The position numbers and the translations under genes were made by a program. The notes beneath the pieces are model-generated. The model saw nothing but the letters and a program-made list of their open reading frames with translations, made no database searches and had not been told where the DNA came from. From assembly GCA_018136815.1 (NCBI GenBank), contig CM030934.1, positions 5,769,987 through 5,833,986 on the forward strand: 64,000 bases of DNA, read 5' to 3'. This document shows positions 1 to 9,800 of this stretch, piece after piece. Origin of the DNA: Isochrysis galbana. Taxonomy: Eukaryota; Haptophyta; Isochrysidales; Isochrysidaceae. Positions within the stretch are counted from its first letter, which is position 1. Every line of letters begins with the position of its first letter.

Positions 1-344
1 GCTTTAAGCAGCGGCGTCGGACTGCGCTCAACCAGCGCGGGCAGCACGCGCGGCTGGCGCGAAAGGATGCGGCCAAGATCCTCTCTCGCCACCCCAGCGG
101 CTGCAAGCTCTCGGAGCGAGCGGCTGAGCGCGGTGGCCACCTCGGGCGTGTCTTGGCCGAGGCGCGAGGCGAGGCGCGCAGCCGCCGCCGGACGTAGCCC
201 CATGCCAGCAAACACGCTGCCTACTGCCGAGCCCGTCGGCACGCCGAGCAGCGCGCCGAGCAGCGCACCGAGCAGAGCGACGCCCCAGCCGGCCATCGGC
301 GAGCGCCGTCGTCTGCACGGCGCACCTTCACTCAAGTCCGCCAT
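1..344 (-). CDS. Partial protein with Gly/Leu-rich hydrophobic N-terminus, possibly mTERF family (3' end outside window)
   Basis: An ATG at 344-342 on the minus strand opens a frame that stays open for about 114 codons to the window edge. After a short basic start comes a Leu/Gly/Ala-rich stretch (about residues 17-48) that could be a targeting peptide or membrane segment. Next are amphipathic helices ending in a segment reading GVAREDLGRILSRQPRVLPA. That order (helix, Gly-hydrophobic turn, helix ending in R-x-P-x-hydrophobic-L) is the pattern of one mTERF repeat, a family of organelle nucleic-acid-binding proteins. Just upstream the sense strand is pyrimidine-rich, as at most genes in this window. 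Only about one repeat is visible, so the family call is tentative. The opposite-strand frame is also open, so even strand choice is not certain. Confidence 0.4.
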   Translation of the reverse strand, partial: MADLSEGAPCRRRRSPMAGWGVALLGALLGALLGVPTGSAVGSVFAGMGLRPAAAARLASRLGQDTPEVATALSRSLRELAAAGVAREDLGRILSRQPRVLPALVERSPTPLLK

Positions 345-672
345 ATAAGAAGTGGGGGGGAGGTCGGTTTCTGTCAGAGTTTTCTTGTTGTCCTAGTTTA
401 ATCCTAGTGCTGAGGGACCGTGCCTCATCGGCAACGGAGCCCCTACCCCGCGATGGGGGTGTGCGCGGTTGGTGCATGGCTCGTCCGGTGTATGTGGCTA
501 GGGATGCTAGCCAACAAGACCTCTTACAAGACTACAATTTCTAACGGTTTCTCTCCGATTTTAGGGTGTCGTTTTCGGTTCGGGGTTGGCTCAGCAGGCC
601 AGAGCTTCGAGAATTGTTTTGTAATAAGGAGAGCCAATCGCAATCAAAACTTTTACCGAAATAAAGGTCGAA
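345..672. other. Intergenic, nothing recognised
   Basis: No convincing exon, RNA gene or repeat is visible. The part next to 344 is G-rich on the plus strand, which makes it a C-rich leader for the minus-strand gene. Confidence 0.5.
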
Positions 673-884
673 ATGGCGCTGACGAAGCGAAGTAAGCCCC
701 CCGCCCCCGCCCGCTCCCCGCTTCCCCTCCCCCCCGCCCGCTGCCTGCCCGCCCGCGCGCCGCGCCATGGCCATGGCGCGGTTCCGGACATCCAAGCGCA
801 GGCGCAAAGCGCAAAGCCGACGACGACGAGGATGACGCCCTTGAGGGCTCAGGGCTTCCCTCCGACCCCCCAAGCTCGTCGCAG
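673..884 (+). CDS. Candidate first two exons of an unknown basic/acidic nuclear-type protein
   Basis: An ATG at 673 is followed after 19 nt by a GTAAGC donor (692). A pyrimidine-rich stretch leads to an AG acceptor at 800-801. Joining 673-691 to 802-884 keeps phase and reads MALTKRSAKRKADDDEDD, then Ala-Leu-Glu, then a Ser/Pro-rich run ending in Gln next to a second GT (885). The basic patch followed by an acidic run resembles a nuclear protein N-terminus. I do not recognise the protein and found no downstream exon; the region beyond is a GGA microsatellite and a transposon remnant. The gene may be truncated, or the splice pattern may be coincidence in GC-rich sequence. Confidence 0.25.
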
Positions 885-1522
885 GTGGTTGGTCTCCACT
901 CACTACTCAGCGTCCGAGACCGAGGAGGAGTTGGGCCCGGCGACGAGAGACGACGAGAGAGAGCGAGGAGGAGGAGGAGGAGGAGGAGGAGGAGGAGGAG
1001 AGGGAGGAGGAGGAGAGGTGTCGTTCCGTCAATTGTGGGACATTAGTCGAATTGAGCGATCGAATGTCCACAGTTGTATGTAGAGCAGTATTTTAAAATT
1101 AAATGCAGACTAGCATAACAATTTTTTTCTCTGCTTCCCCCCGCGGTGCATGTTCCCCCCGAGGGCCGAGGGGGACGCCGTGTCAACGCTTTTCCCTGCG
1201 TCTCCTCTAAGGCCGACAACTCCATAAACACTCAATTTAATAGATATTTCGCACGGAGCATCTGTGATGACTTGCAATCACATCGTGCACGCCGTGCATG
1301 GGCACGGCGCGATGTGCATCGGTCCCCCCGCGGAGACGCCGTGCGTGCGCATGCCAATTTTTTCAGAGAGCGCGAGCGATGGCGTCGCTCTCCCTCCTCT
1401 CGGCCGCCCCGGTCACCATGATGGTGCCAGGGCGATATCTATCTCCTACCTCTACCTACATTATACATTAATTATGATTATATGTGGATTATATGTGACA
1501 TGACACACAAATACATACACAC
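885..1522. other. Noncoding stretch with GGA microsatellite
   Basis: About 965-1017 is a nearly pure GGA/GGAG repeat. The rest is unremarkable, with a short AT-rich piece at about 1430-1520 next to the hAT remnant. Confidence 0.6.
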
Positions 1523-3094
1523 TTATGAAGACTTCTCCCGGTTGTTGTTGTTGTAACGCAACATCAGCGCGGCTTGAATATGATCTGCAAGAGATGTCGA
1601 ACGATCCGGACCAAACATTTTGGTCAGCAAAGAAAATACGCGCTCACACGAAGCTGAATTTGGAGTCATGCTGAATGTGATCCTTGCCGCCAGCGCCCAT
1701 GTGGGGAACTTTGTGTGGTTGGATGCCCACCAACCAAGCACCTGCTGTGTGAACGTTGGCACCTCGGAGTGATCAATCGTGGTCCCACGACATGCAACCA
1801 AGTATGCAAGAAGCTCATTCAGCAACCCTTGCGTGATGGAAGGCAAATGACTAAAGGCAGGAATCTCCGAGAGCCGATGGACCCAAAGATGATCCACCTT
1901 GCCATAGGCAAAGGCTGGATTAAACGCTCTCAACAGCCCACTTCGACGATGCTGCTCCTGACAATGCTGATACGGAGAAGCGCACTCATTAGTTAGACGT
2001 TCTTCGAGATATTGGAATGCTCCTTTCACTTGCTCCACGAGCGACGACCATTGAGGCAAAGCCGTTGTATCAACTGCTCGTCGAATCTCCTCTTCCTCAT
2101 TCACACACATCTAGTGTTTGGCCGTCAGCATACGTAATTACCCATGCATGCGCCCCGTTGCCGCGCGTCCGGCACCCTCGAGATCACACCTTTGAACCAG
2201 CTGTGGTAGGGACTCTCATAATACTCCTCAGTCTTGGTCCCAACATCAAGTTTCGCACTCGCTCGCAGCAGGGCTGCAACATTAGGCAAGTCAGATGCCT
2301 TCTCACCCATGGTTTGCCCACGCTCACGGATTCTCTCGAGGGCATCGTACACTAGCAAAATCTCGAGACCGTCGCCCTCAAGCCTGTAGGTGGTCGTGCA
2401 TAAAATCTCTAGGTCCATGGCAAGGGCCGCCAGCTCCAATTGGAGCTGCCGCTTCTGTGTTTTCAGGACGTGAGCCATCGCCTTAGTGGTTGCATCACCA
2501 ATCCCAGACTCTTCCAACCTGCAGACAAACCTTTCCAAATCGCCGAAATGCTCCGCCAACTGCTTCATCACCTCCCAACGTGACCACCAGCGGATTTTGG
2601 AGTAGCCCTTCATGGTCACCTTCATCATCTCAAACAAACCACAGGTTGCGGGCGCCGTGTGTGTGTGAGATCATCGTCAGCCATGGTGTAAGAAAGTCTT
2701 CCAGCACTGAGAGCTGGATGTGCTCCCCTGTGTGCTGTAAGGTGTGTGAAGTGCACAGCATATCCACTGCATTCGGACACAAATCCAAGAGCTTGCGACA
2801 TGCCGCGCCATTTGTGGCACAGCTATCCCGTGCAAACCCGACAACACACTCTGGATCTAGGTTAATCTTGCGCATGATGCTCGAGATGTGACGAAAAAGT
2901 CCTGCCCCATCCATGTGCTTCTCCACCGTGTTCAAGCATAGGAGACGCGTGCTGACGGCGCCAAAGTCCGCGTCGACAAACCGGCCGCTGATTTCGACGC
3001 GGTGCGCGGGGGCGGCGGGCGCGATTAGTGTGGCTGTGAGGGCGGCATGCCGCGATATTGTGCGTGATGCGGCATCTACTCGGTGAGCGGGCAC
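1523..3094 (-). pseudogene. hAT-family transposase remnant, three frame-broken blocks
   Basis: Three minus-strand blocks read in order as one hAT transposase. Block 3094-2630 holds part of the RNase-H-like core, with a D-x-C-A-T-N signature and the region leading to a conserved L-W-F. Block 2637-2125 continues with W-W-S-R-W-E and the helical insertion. Block 2110-1523 ends with the dimerisation region, including S-A-S-C-E-R-V-F-S. Blocks one and two are separated by a 4-base direct duplication (TTTG TTTG near 2633-2640) that shifts frame exactly where homology continues. A second frame change lies near 2110-2125. No BED finger or intact N-terminus is visible upstream. The element is almost certainly inactive. 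hAT elements normally excise and reinsert DNA with 8-bp target duplications; I did not locate its termini. Confidence 0.85.
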
Positions 3095-3196
3095 AAGAAC
3101 GGCCTCGTGGCGCCGCCGGTCGCGGGTCGAAGTTGGGCTCTCTATCCCTTGGCGATTTTGGCGTTGAGCGTCTTCATAGTTTTTGTGATAATTACG
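2988..3196 (+). repeat. Dispersed repeat copy a
   Basis: This stretch aligns by eye with 26493-26702. It shares the start GATTTCGACG, a central CGATT-GTG block, then GGTTCGAAGTTG(G/A)GCT-like and GCGATTTT-GCGT blocks ending in ATTACG. Its first 60 bases also resemble 39360-39420. It lies against the 5' side of the hAT remnant and may be an element end. Identity is moderate and no gene is seen inside. Confidence 0.5.
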
Positions 3197-3199
3197 TAC

Positions 3200-4257
3200 A
3201 CGTTCAAGTCCATGAAATCATAGAAGTATTGATTGTATTGCGGTGCGTACAGAACCAGGCTGTATCGACTGTGTTTGCTGGTGATGACCATGGCTTCGTA
3301 ATGGGCTGCGAGAGGCGCGCTTGAAGGCCATCGATAAAATTATACCGGAGGAGGCCCGCTGTATATTTCTGCGCGGCCGTCAGAGGCCTGGAATTGAGTA
3401 TTTTTCGAAAATTTTGCCGGAGGACCCCGGATTTTTTTTGCTGATCTCTCATACCAGAACCTATAGGGAGCTTATTTAGGTCCTCGTTTGCCCATTACCG
3501 ATGGTGCCCTTCGCACCCCCCTAGTGAGTGACCGGGCTAAGACAAGGGCGGCAGGGCGGCAGAAGCAGAAGGTGTTTGTGCCGGTGCCCCGCGTGTGCAA
3601 TTGATGCGTATGACGTGATGTGCATCGACCCTTTGTGCGCATCCGTGACGGCGTGGGGGGGGGATTTCACGCATGTGATTGGGGGTTACCGCGTGTGTTG
3701 AGAGGGGGGAGCGTGATTAGCTTTGTACTCATCTTCGTAATAATAATATTATTGTGGCTACCTAAAAAGAAAACAAGCACATATGGATGACAAAAAAACC
3801 ACCTGGCCCTCTTTTGACGGAACGCGACTTGGACGCAAATACTAATACTAATATGTTACGGACTTGTGCTTGTGCTTGTGCCTCTGATCATCAATTTATT
3901 ACACTACTATAATTATAATTACGCCGGCGCCAGGTTTCAACGGGCGCTTAGGAGTCGCTGGATTCCTTGGTAATGATCTTTTCCCTTCTTCCATTTACAC
4001 TGTGCTATAATGATAATCCCCACACGCTTCCCTCTTTTCCATAGTCCATAGTGCCCCCTCCCCCCTCCCCGGCCGCGCCCCCCGCGAGAGCCGCGCGCCC
4101 CGCCCCGGAAATAGAGAAGCGACGATATGAATCCCTCTTTATTCTGTTGTAGAGTTGTGGACGAATCTCCCTGCCAAACAAGGCGATGTTCTGCGGCGGA
4201 CGGCTGGGGGGAGGCGTTAATTCGCTTCTGCCACGAAGAGGGAGGCAGAGCCCGCCC
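3200..4257. other. Intergenic, partly AT-rich
   Basis: No supported gene. The part at 3720-3930 is clearly more AT-rich than its surroundings. 4030-4110 is C-rich. Confidence 0.5.
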
Positions 4258-4451
4258 GCCCCGCCCGCCCCCCCCCCGCCCCCCCCCCCCCCGCCCCCCC
4301 CCCCCCCCCGCCCCCCGGCCCCCCCGCCCCCCCCCCCCCGGCCGGCCGCGCTGTATGACGCTCTCCTACTCTCTCTCCCTCTCCCGTCCATCCCTTCCCC
4401 CCCCCCCCCCCGCCTCCCCCTCCCCTCCCCCCCCCCCTCCGCCTCCCCCTC

Positions 4452-4486
<35 letters not shown>

Positions 4487-4620
4487 CCTCCCTCTCTCCC
4501 TTCCCCCCTCGCTCGCTTCCCCTCTCTTCCAGTCTTTCCCCTCACAGCTTTCGCTCCCTTTTCCGGCCTCCCCCATCCCCGGCCGGCCTCCGCCCCCCTC
4601 TGTTTCTCGCTTCCTCTCCA
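4258..4620 (+). promoter_or_regulatory. C-homopolymer and CT tract leader of the RING-like gene
   Basis: Nearly uninterrupted pyrimidine on the sense strand: C-runs at 4258-4345 and 4398-4437, (TC)n at about 4455-4482, then mixed CT. It ends about 60 bases before the ATG. The same arrangement precedes most genes here. A promoter or 5'UTR role is inference; C-run lengths may be unreliable in the assembly. Confidence 0.4.
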
Positions 4621-4681
4621 CACTCGTTGGCCGTGTGCGCCAGCGAACGTGAGCATCATCCAGTCAGCCGCAGTTTCGCCC

Positions 4682-5374
4682 ATGTCGCACACCGAGCTGC
4701 AGCCCACGCCTGCCGCGAGCGCCGCATTGAGTGCAGCGCACCGCATCTCCGTCCGGATCTCGAGGGCTGAGGGGGGAGGAATGGAGACGCCCTGCGTCGT
4801 CTGTCTGCAGCCGTGTGCGAGCAAGGCGTGCAACTGCTCGTGGATGCACCAGCAGTGCGCCGCGCAGTACCTGCGCACCTTTGGTGACGCTTGCAAGGTT
4901 TGCGAAGCCAAGGTTGAGCCTGCCGGACTCAGCAAACGACGCATCGACGATGATGAGGCGGAGCTCGAGATGAAAGCGAGGAAGCGGGCGCGGGAGAGGG
5001 AAGATGCGGAGCGGGCGCACAATCTCGAGTGGGCGCAGATCGTGGCGCCCTCCGCCGCCCAGATCCTCCTGCGCCACTATCTGTACACAGAGGAGACGAC
5101 AGGCGAGGAGCTCGCCGCAGCGACGCCACTCTGCTTTGACTCCGTGATCCTCAGCTTGGTCCACTCGGGCGAGCAGTACCTCGAAGACCTGTCCGAGCGG
5201 CTTAGTGATACGCAGCCGCCATCAGTCGTCGACGCGGCGATCCGCCGCCTCCGTTCGCTCGCCGATGAGCTCACCGGCGACGGCATTGACGCCTCGTGCG
5301 CTAGCGTCTTCATGCACATCTTTAACCAAGTCTTGCAGAGGCGGCTCGGGCCTGTCAGTCCGGAGGAGAGCTAG
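4682..5374 (+). CDS. Small RING-CH-like zinc-binding protein, 230 aa
   Basis: I chose the ATG at 4682 because upstream codons in the same frame are only C-run translation. Residues 38-74 hold C-x2-C-x8-C-x-C-x3-H-x2-C-x11-C-x2-C, the C4HC3 order of RING-CH (RINGv) fingers, with slightly short spacing. RING-CH proteins are usually membrane E3 ubiquitin ligases, but I see no membrane segment here. Residues 80-110 are a basic, highly charged helix (A-R-K-R-A-R-E-R-E), and the remaining 120 residues look helical with no family I recognise. It could be a soluble E3, or another zinc-binding adaptor. Single exon as drawn; no introns needed. Confidence 0.6.
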   Translation: MSHTELQPTPAASAALSAAHRISVRISRAEGGGMETPCVVCLQPCASKACNCSWMHQQCAAQYLRTFGDACKVCEAKVEPAGLSKRRIDDDEAELEMKARKRAREREDAERAHNLEWAQIVAPSAAQILLRHYLYTEETTGEELAAATPLCFDSVILSLVHSGEQYLEDLSERLSDTQPPSVVDAAIRRLRSLADELTGDGIDASCASVFMHIFNQVLQRRLGPVSPEES

Positions 5375-6865
5375 ACTGCATCAGCCGTCCCTTGACGGAG
5401 CTCTTCGAGCCAGGCTCAGCGCATGCGCGTCGCCATGAACTCGAGCCCACATGTAGATGCTGGCCTGCCACGAGGGCCGCCACTCGGTCAGCAGATTGTT
5501 TGCTCCTCAGTGCACGCCAGCCGCTTCGGACTCAGGCGGCTGCATCCTCCGAGTCAGCTTGTAAATTTTGGTATCACCGATCTATGGCGATTCTCTTTCA
5601 CCCGCCCATACTTCAGATCGGTTACCACCGGCGGCTTTGCCCGCCGAACATACCGAGCCCCCGTGACGGGGCTCTGGCCATTTTGCGATACGTGCCTTGC
5701 GAATATGTATGGGAATTTGACGCTCTGTTTTCTTTGTCCTTGTATCCTTGAAGGGCGTTTACTCGTGACTCCCTGCGGCCTCCTTCTCGGATCATCACGA
5801 TGGTTTATGTGTAGCTGGATAATGTGGTACGTTGCGTGTAATGATGTGAGCTGTGCTCTCATACCACTCAATCCCATCGTTATTCATGGTGTGATGCGAT
5901 GGTATGATGAATGTTTGTCTTTGCGGTGCCATGCTCATAGTGCATGCCGACCTCAGCCGCGCACACAGTCGCTCCACAGTATTATGTTGCAGTGTGCATG
6001 TGCATCACACCATGAGCGCGCGAACGTGTGCATGCATGCCGCCGCTACGTGTGCTGCGGGTGTCTGATGCGTGCCGGGCGTCGTCGGTGCGCCCGGGCGC
6101 CTCTGCCGATTGTGCGCCTTGTGACTCGCCGTAGCGGTACGTGTGCCGTATGCATATTCGTTGGTCTTCTGCAGCTACTGGCACCACTTTGGCGGCCTAT
6201 TGCTATGGCTACGACAGTGCCTTTGCGGCCAAAATCGAGGGCCTGATGCCCCCCTGTTCCTGTTCGGCGCGCGCTCGCGGCGCGCGGGGGCTCAAGCACT
6301 CAAACGGCCTCTAGCTTGCGAGCGCTTTAGGGCACCATCAACGCACGAGGATGTGGTGCACACGCATGGTGCCTGCAAGCCCACCCACTCCCCTTTCCCC
6401 GCCCAGCGCTCCCGCGGCTCGCACGTAAAGCAATTTGATAGAGAGCAGCTTATGTAGTAGTCGGGCATATTCAGATTTCGTTTCGTCATTGTGCGCGCCC
6501 GTTTCAGCGCCGACTCCAGTCTCTACCTGCGGTTGCATAGACGCACATGCTAACCAAAGGCCCAGAGCGCACGCCTCACACACCTTGCGGTGCACGCCAC
6601 CCGTTGGAGGTAGGAGGGTGGGAGGAGGCAGGATACTGAGAAGGAACACGAAAAAGCAAGCCTCACAGCGCGCCTTAGAGTTGTATGATCATGCGTGGGT
6701 TTGCCGTGGCGGCATGTGCGAAGAATCTGGCTACGCCCGCTGCAACACGAATACTGCCCGTTCCTTCGTGATTGGTGGCTGTTGGTGGCGGGAGTGGGCA
6801 AGAGGTGACGCGCCCGGCCGACTTCTTATGACGGGCGATTTCCGAGGCAAGCGGTACGGTAATTA
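5375..6865. other. Long intergenic region, no supported gene
   Basis: One plus-strand frame is open for about 214 codons (5423-6067), but its translation is Cys/Trp/His-rich and shows no domain. The codon pattern is unlike the neighbouring genes. I treat the region as noncoding. Confidence 0.5.
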
Positions 6866-9800
6866 TCAAGAGCAGATGTGTTTGACTCCGGCGTAGTATG
6901 TGTGTGGATTACTCTGTTGCATCATCAAGTGCATCGCGTGTCGGATTTGCCTACGGAGTCGCGCGTGCTCGCCAGCTAATGCGGCATCGCTGGACGTCAT
7001 GCTTGCACCGGCTGGTGGAGAATCATCACTTGCACCTGAGAGAGCGCCCGCGCCTTCCGCCACAGCGGCGTCAACTGCCCCAGTTCCCGCGGCGGCTAGA
7101 GCATCTCCAATCTCAGCCTCTCGCTTCAGAACCGTTTCCCACGCCTCTGCATACGGCGGCGGCACGAGTTTGGTGCGTTCGCACTCAGCGGCGACCCACT
7201 CGTGCACATCACTCGGATTAGAAGACAGCCGGAGGGCTATTTCACGGTATGTCTCGTGATGCATGACAAAAGTACCATCTTTCGCCCAGCCACGCCTTTC
7301 CAAGTTCGGGCCCAGCCGTTCCGCCTGGCGAGTCGCCATTCCATGACTCGGCGCTGCCAAGCCATCACCCACAGGAGCCTCATGGACGTCGGCCACAGAG
7401 CTGGACATCGCCGATACAGCGGAGGGAGAGGCAATGTCCTCACGAAGCCGAGCATCTATTGCTGCCGCAACCCCAACATCAAGAAGGACGTATCCCGACG
7501 GCGGGCGCTTTCGCACGGACGATTCGTAGCGCGCGACGTCACCAAATGTACGCTCGTCGTGCAGCTCGGCGTCACGATCAGCCTCTTCCATCTCCTCGGT
7601 GGTTGTCACTTTGTCCATCTTTGGGCCGTCATCGCTTTGGCCAAAGGTGGCAATAGCCACGTTTGTAGCCAGCCTCTCCATCGCGGCAGAGGACACATCC
7701 GCTGTGCGATCGACCTTCCTATGATCGTGGCCGTGGGACATGCCCAATGACACCTTGGCAAGCACCTCTCCAGTGCCCCCCACTTGCAATCGCACCTGAA
7801 CGCCAACTTCGCTTGGATGCATGAAAGGGCACCCCGCTGTTGTGCACCGCGATCCCGCAGCGTGATGGCGACACACTTCGCCCCCAATCCACCCTCGAAT
7901 GACCAAGCCGGCGGCCGCCCGATCAGCACTACGAGCAAAGCTACCTCGCCTCTCCCGTGAGACCTGCAGCGCTGCCCACTTGGCGAGCTTTTTGCGCTCA
8001 CCTCGTGCAAGCATTTGCAGCAGTTCCCCGATCGGCACAGCCTCCTTCTCTAGTCGTGCACCGCTTTGGCAGACACAATCGATTGCTGCGCTCACTGCAG
8101 CACTAGCGGCTGCCGCAACAGCAGATGTCGATGGACCAAGGGGCGAGGGCACGAGTGCCTCTGCCACTCCAAGCGCATGCTCTGTCCCCTTCAGGATGTG
8201 GCGCTGCGAAGCCTCGGCGAGCACTCTTGTTGCCGCCGCGGTGGCGGCTGCGGCGGCTGCAGCAGTTGTTGCCATCTGTTCTTTGACCGTAGTAGGAGCG
8301 GGCCCGTAGGCGTTACTAGGTATCCAGCCGTTGCGTGCATCGACAACAGGCCGGCTCTTGTTTCCCAATGGGAGGCCAAGAACCTCCGATGACGCAGTCA
8401 CAAATCTTGCGCCAGGGACAGAGAAGAGAAACGCGGCTGCGGGCTCGTTCCGCTCCGCACGCACCCAGTGGATGGCCAGCTTTGTGGCACCCGCGGCCCG
8501 CGCTATCTCCGCCACATGCCGCAACATCGCAAACTCGATACCCAAATGAAGGGACCGACAGCTCAGACACCACGCGCGCACATGTATCGTGTCGCGGGGC
8601 AATGCTATTGTCGGCCGCTCATCCATCGCATTGCCGATCGGCGCACCAGGCGTGACACTCGCCTCCTTGTCAAGGACAATTAGGCCGATCAAGCCGTGGT
8701 CTCCGAAACGGTCGCTAGCACGCACCGTCAGCACTATGGACGAGCCCTCCTTGCCATAGCCACCCCCATTTGGCAAGGGCTTTACGTCGCTGGGTGATGA
8801 TGCGCGAGGCTGCCTGTCTGCCACACTAGGACCACCGCGTACGAAGTCCGGTGCACTGACTTGGGAGTACTGCGCCAGCCGCAGCAACGCTGTGGCACTA
8901 GCAACTGTGCGGCAGGCATTATGCTGATTGGTGCGCTCAGTCAATTGTGCTGCCCTGTCGGCGGTCTCCTCAACCAACGGTAAGATTTGCACGACTAAGT
9001 TGAGCGAGGCAAGGAATGCTGAAGAAGAAGCGGCAGCAGACATGGTGCACTCGACATTGGCGCCATCGTGCGCGCTGCCGTTGTGTGCCAACGTGACTCC
9101 AGCTGCATGCGCCAAGAAGTCCTTGCGCTCGGCTAGTTCTCGGTAGAGGCGAGTGCGTGAGGCATCCTCACAGGTGCCACCGGCCCCACCGATATCGTGA
9201 CAGTTCAAGTCCGGCTTCGGTGGTCGGGACGATCTCGTAGTGGGGCGCTCCATTGGCGGGTCGAGCGCCCAACAGTGGTCGAGATAGGCGGGCAGCACGG
9301 AGGGGTCTCGTGGTATGTGCACTATAGCCAGAGATGAGCTTCCAAGCGCGCTTTCATTTCCCAAGCCATAGCACCCAGCTCCTGCAGAGCAAATGGTTTG
9401 TGCAACCTCGGCACACTCAGCCGCCGAATCGTCGACAAAGATAAAACTGCCCAGCGAGAGGCACAACTGATCGGCGAGAGTGCGGAGATTGGCCGACTTG
9501 GCCGACCAGTTGGCACGAATTGCCACGACGTGCTCCTCGCGCAGCTCAAGCTCATCGCGCCGTTGCGAGAAGACGGCACGCACGTCCTCCTCATGGTTGC
9601 GAGAGACGAGCACTAAAAGCATCCCTCGCCGTTGCGCGGCAAGGAAGAAGCGTTGCGCCGCTAGCCATGGGGCTGACAGCTCGACTCCAGCAGCACCCAG
9701 CTCCCCGACCGCCCCACCCCAAAGCGTGTTGTCACAGTCAAGCGCAAGCACCTTGCGGGTGGGGGCGCAAGCGCGGACGAGCGCCCGCGTCAGTAATGCC

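Noticed and set aside
4127-4681. N-terminal extension of the RING-like protein (Pro-rich)
   Set aside because: It is only the translation of C-runs and CT repeats; a clean ATG at 4682 starts the conserved part.
5423-6067. 214-codon plus-strand frame
   Set aside because: Composition is unlike the neighbouring genes, there is no domain, and nothing supports coding.
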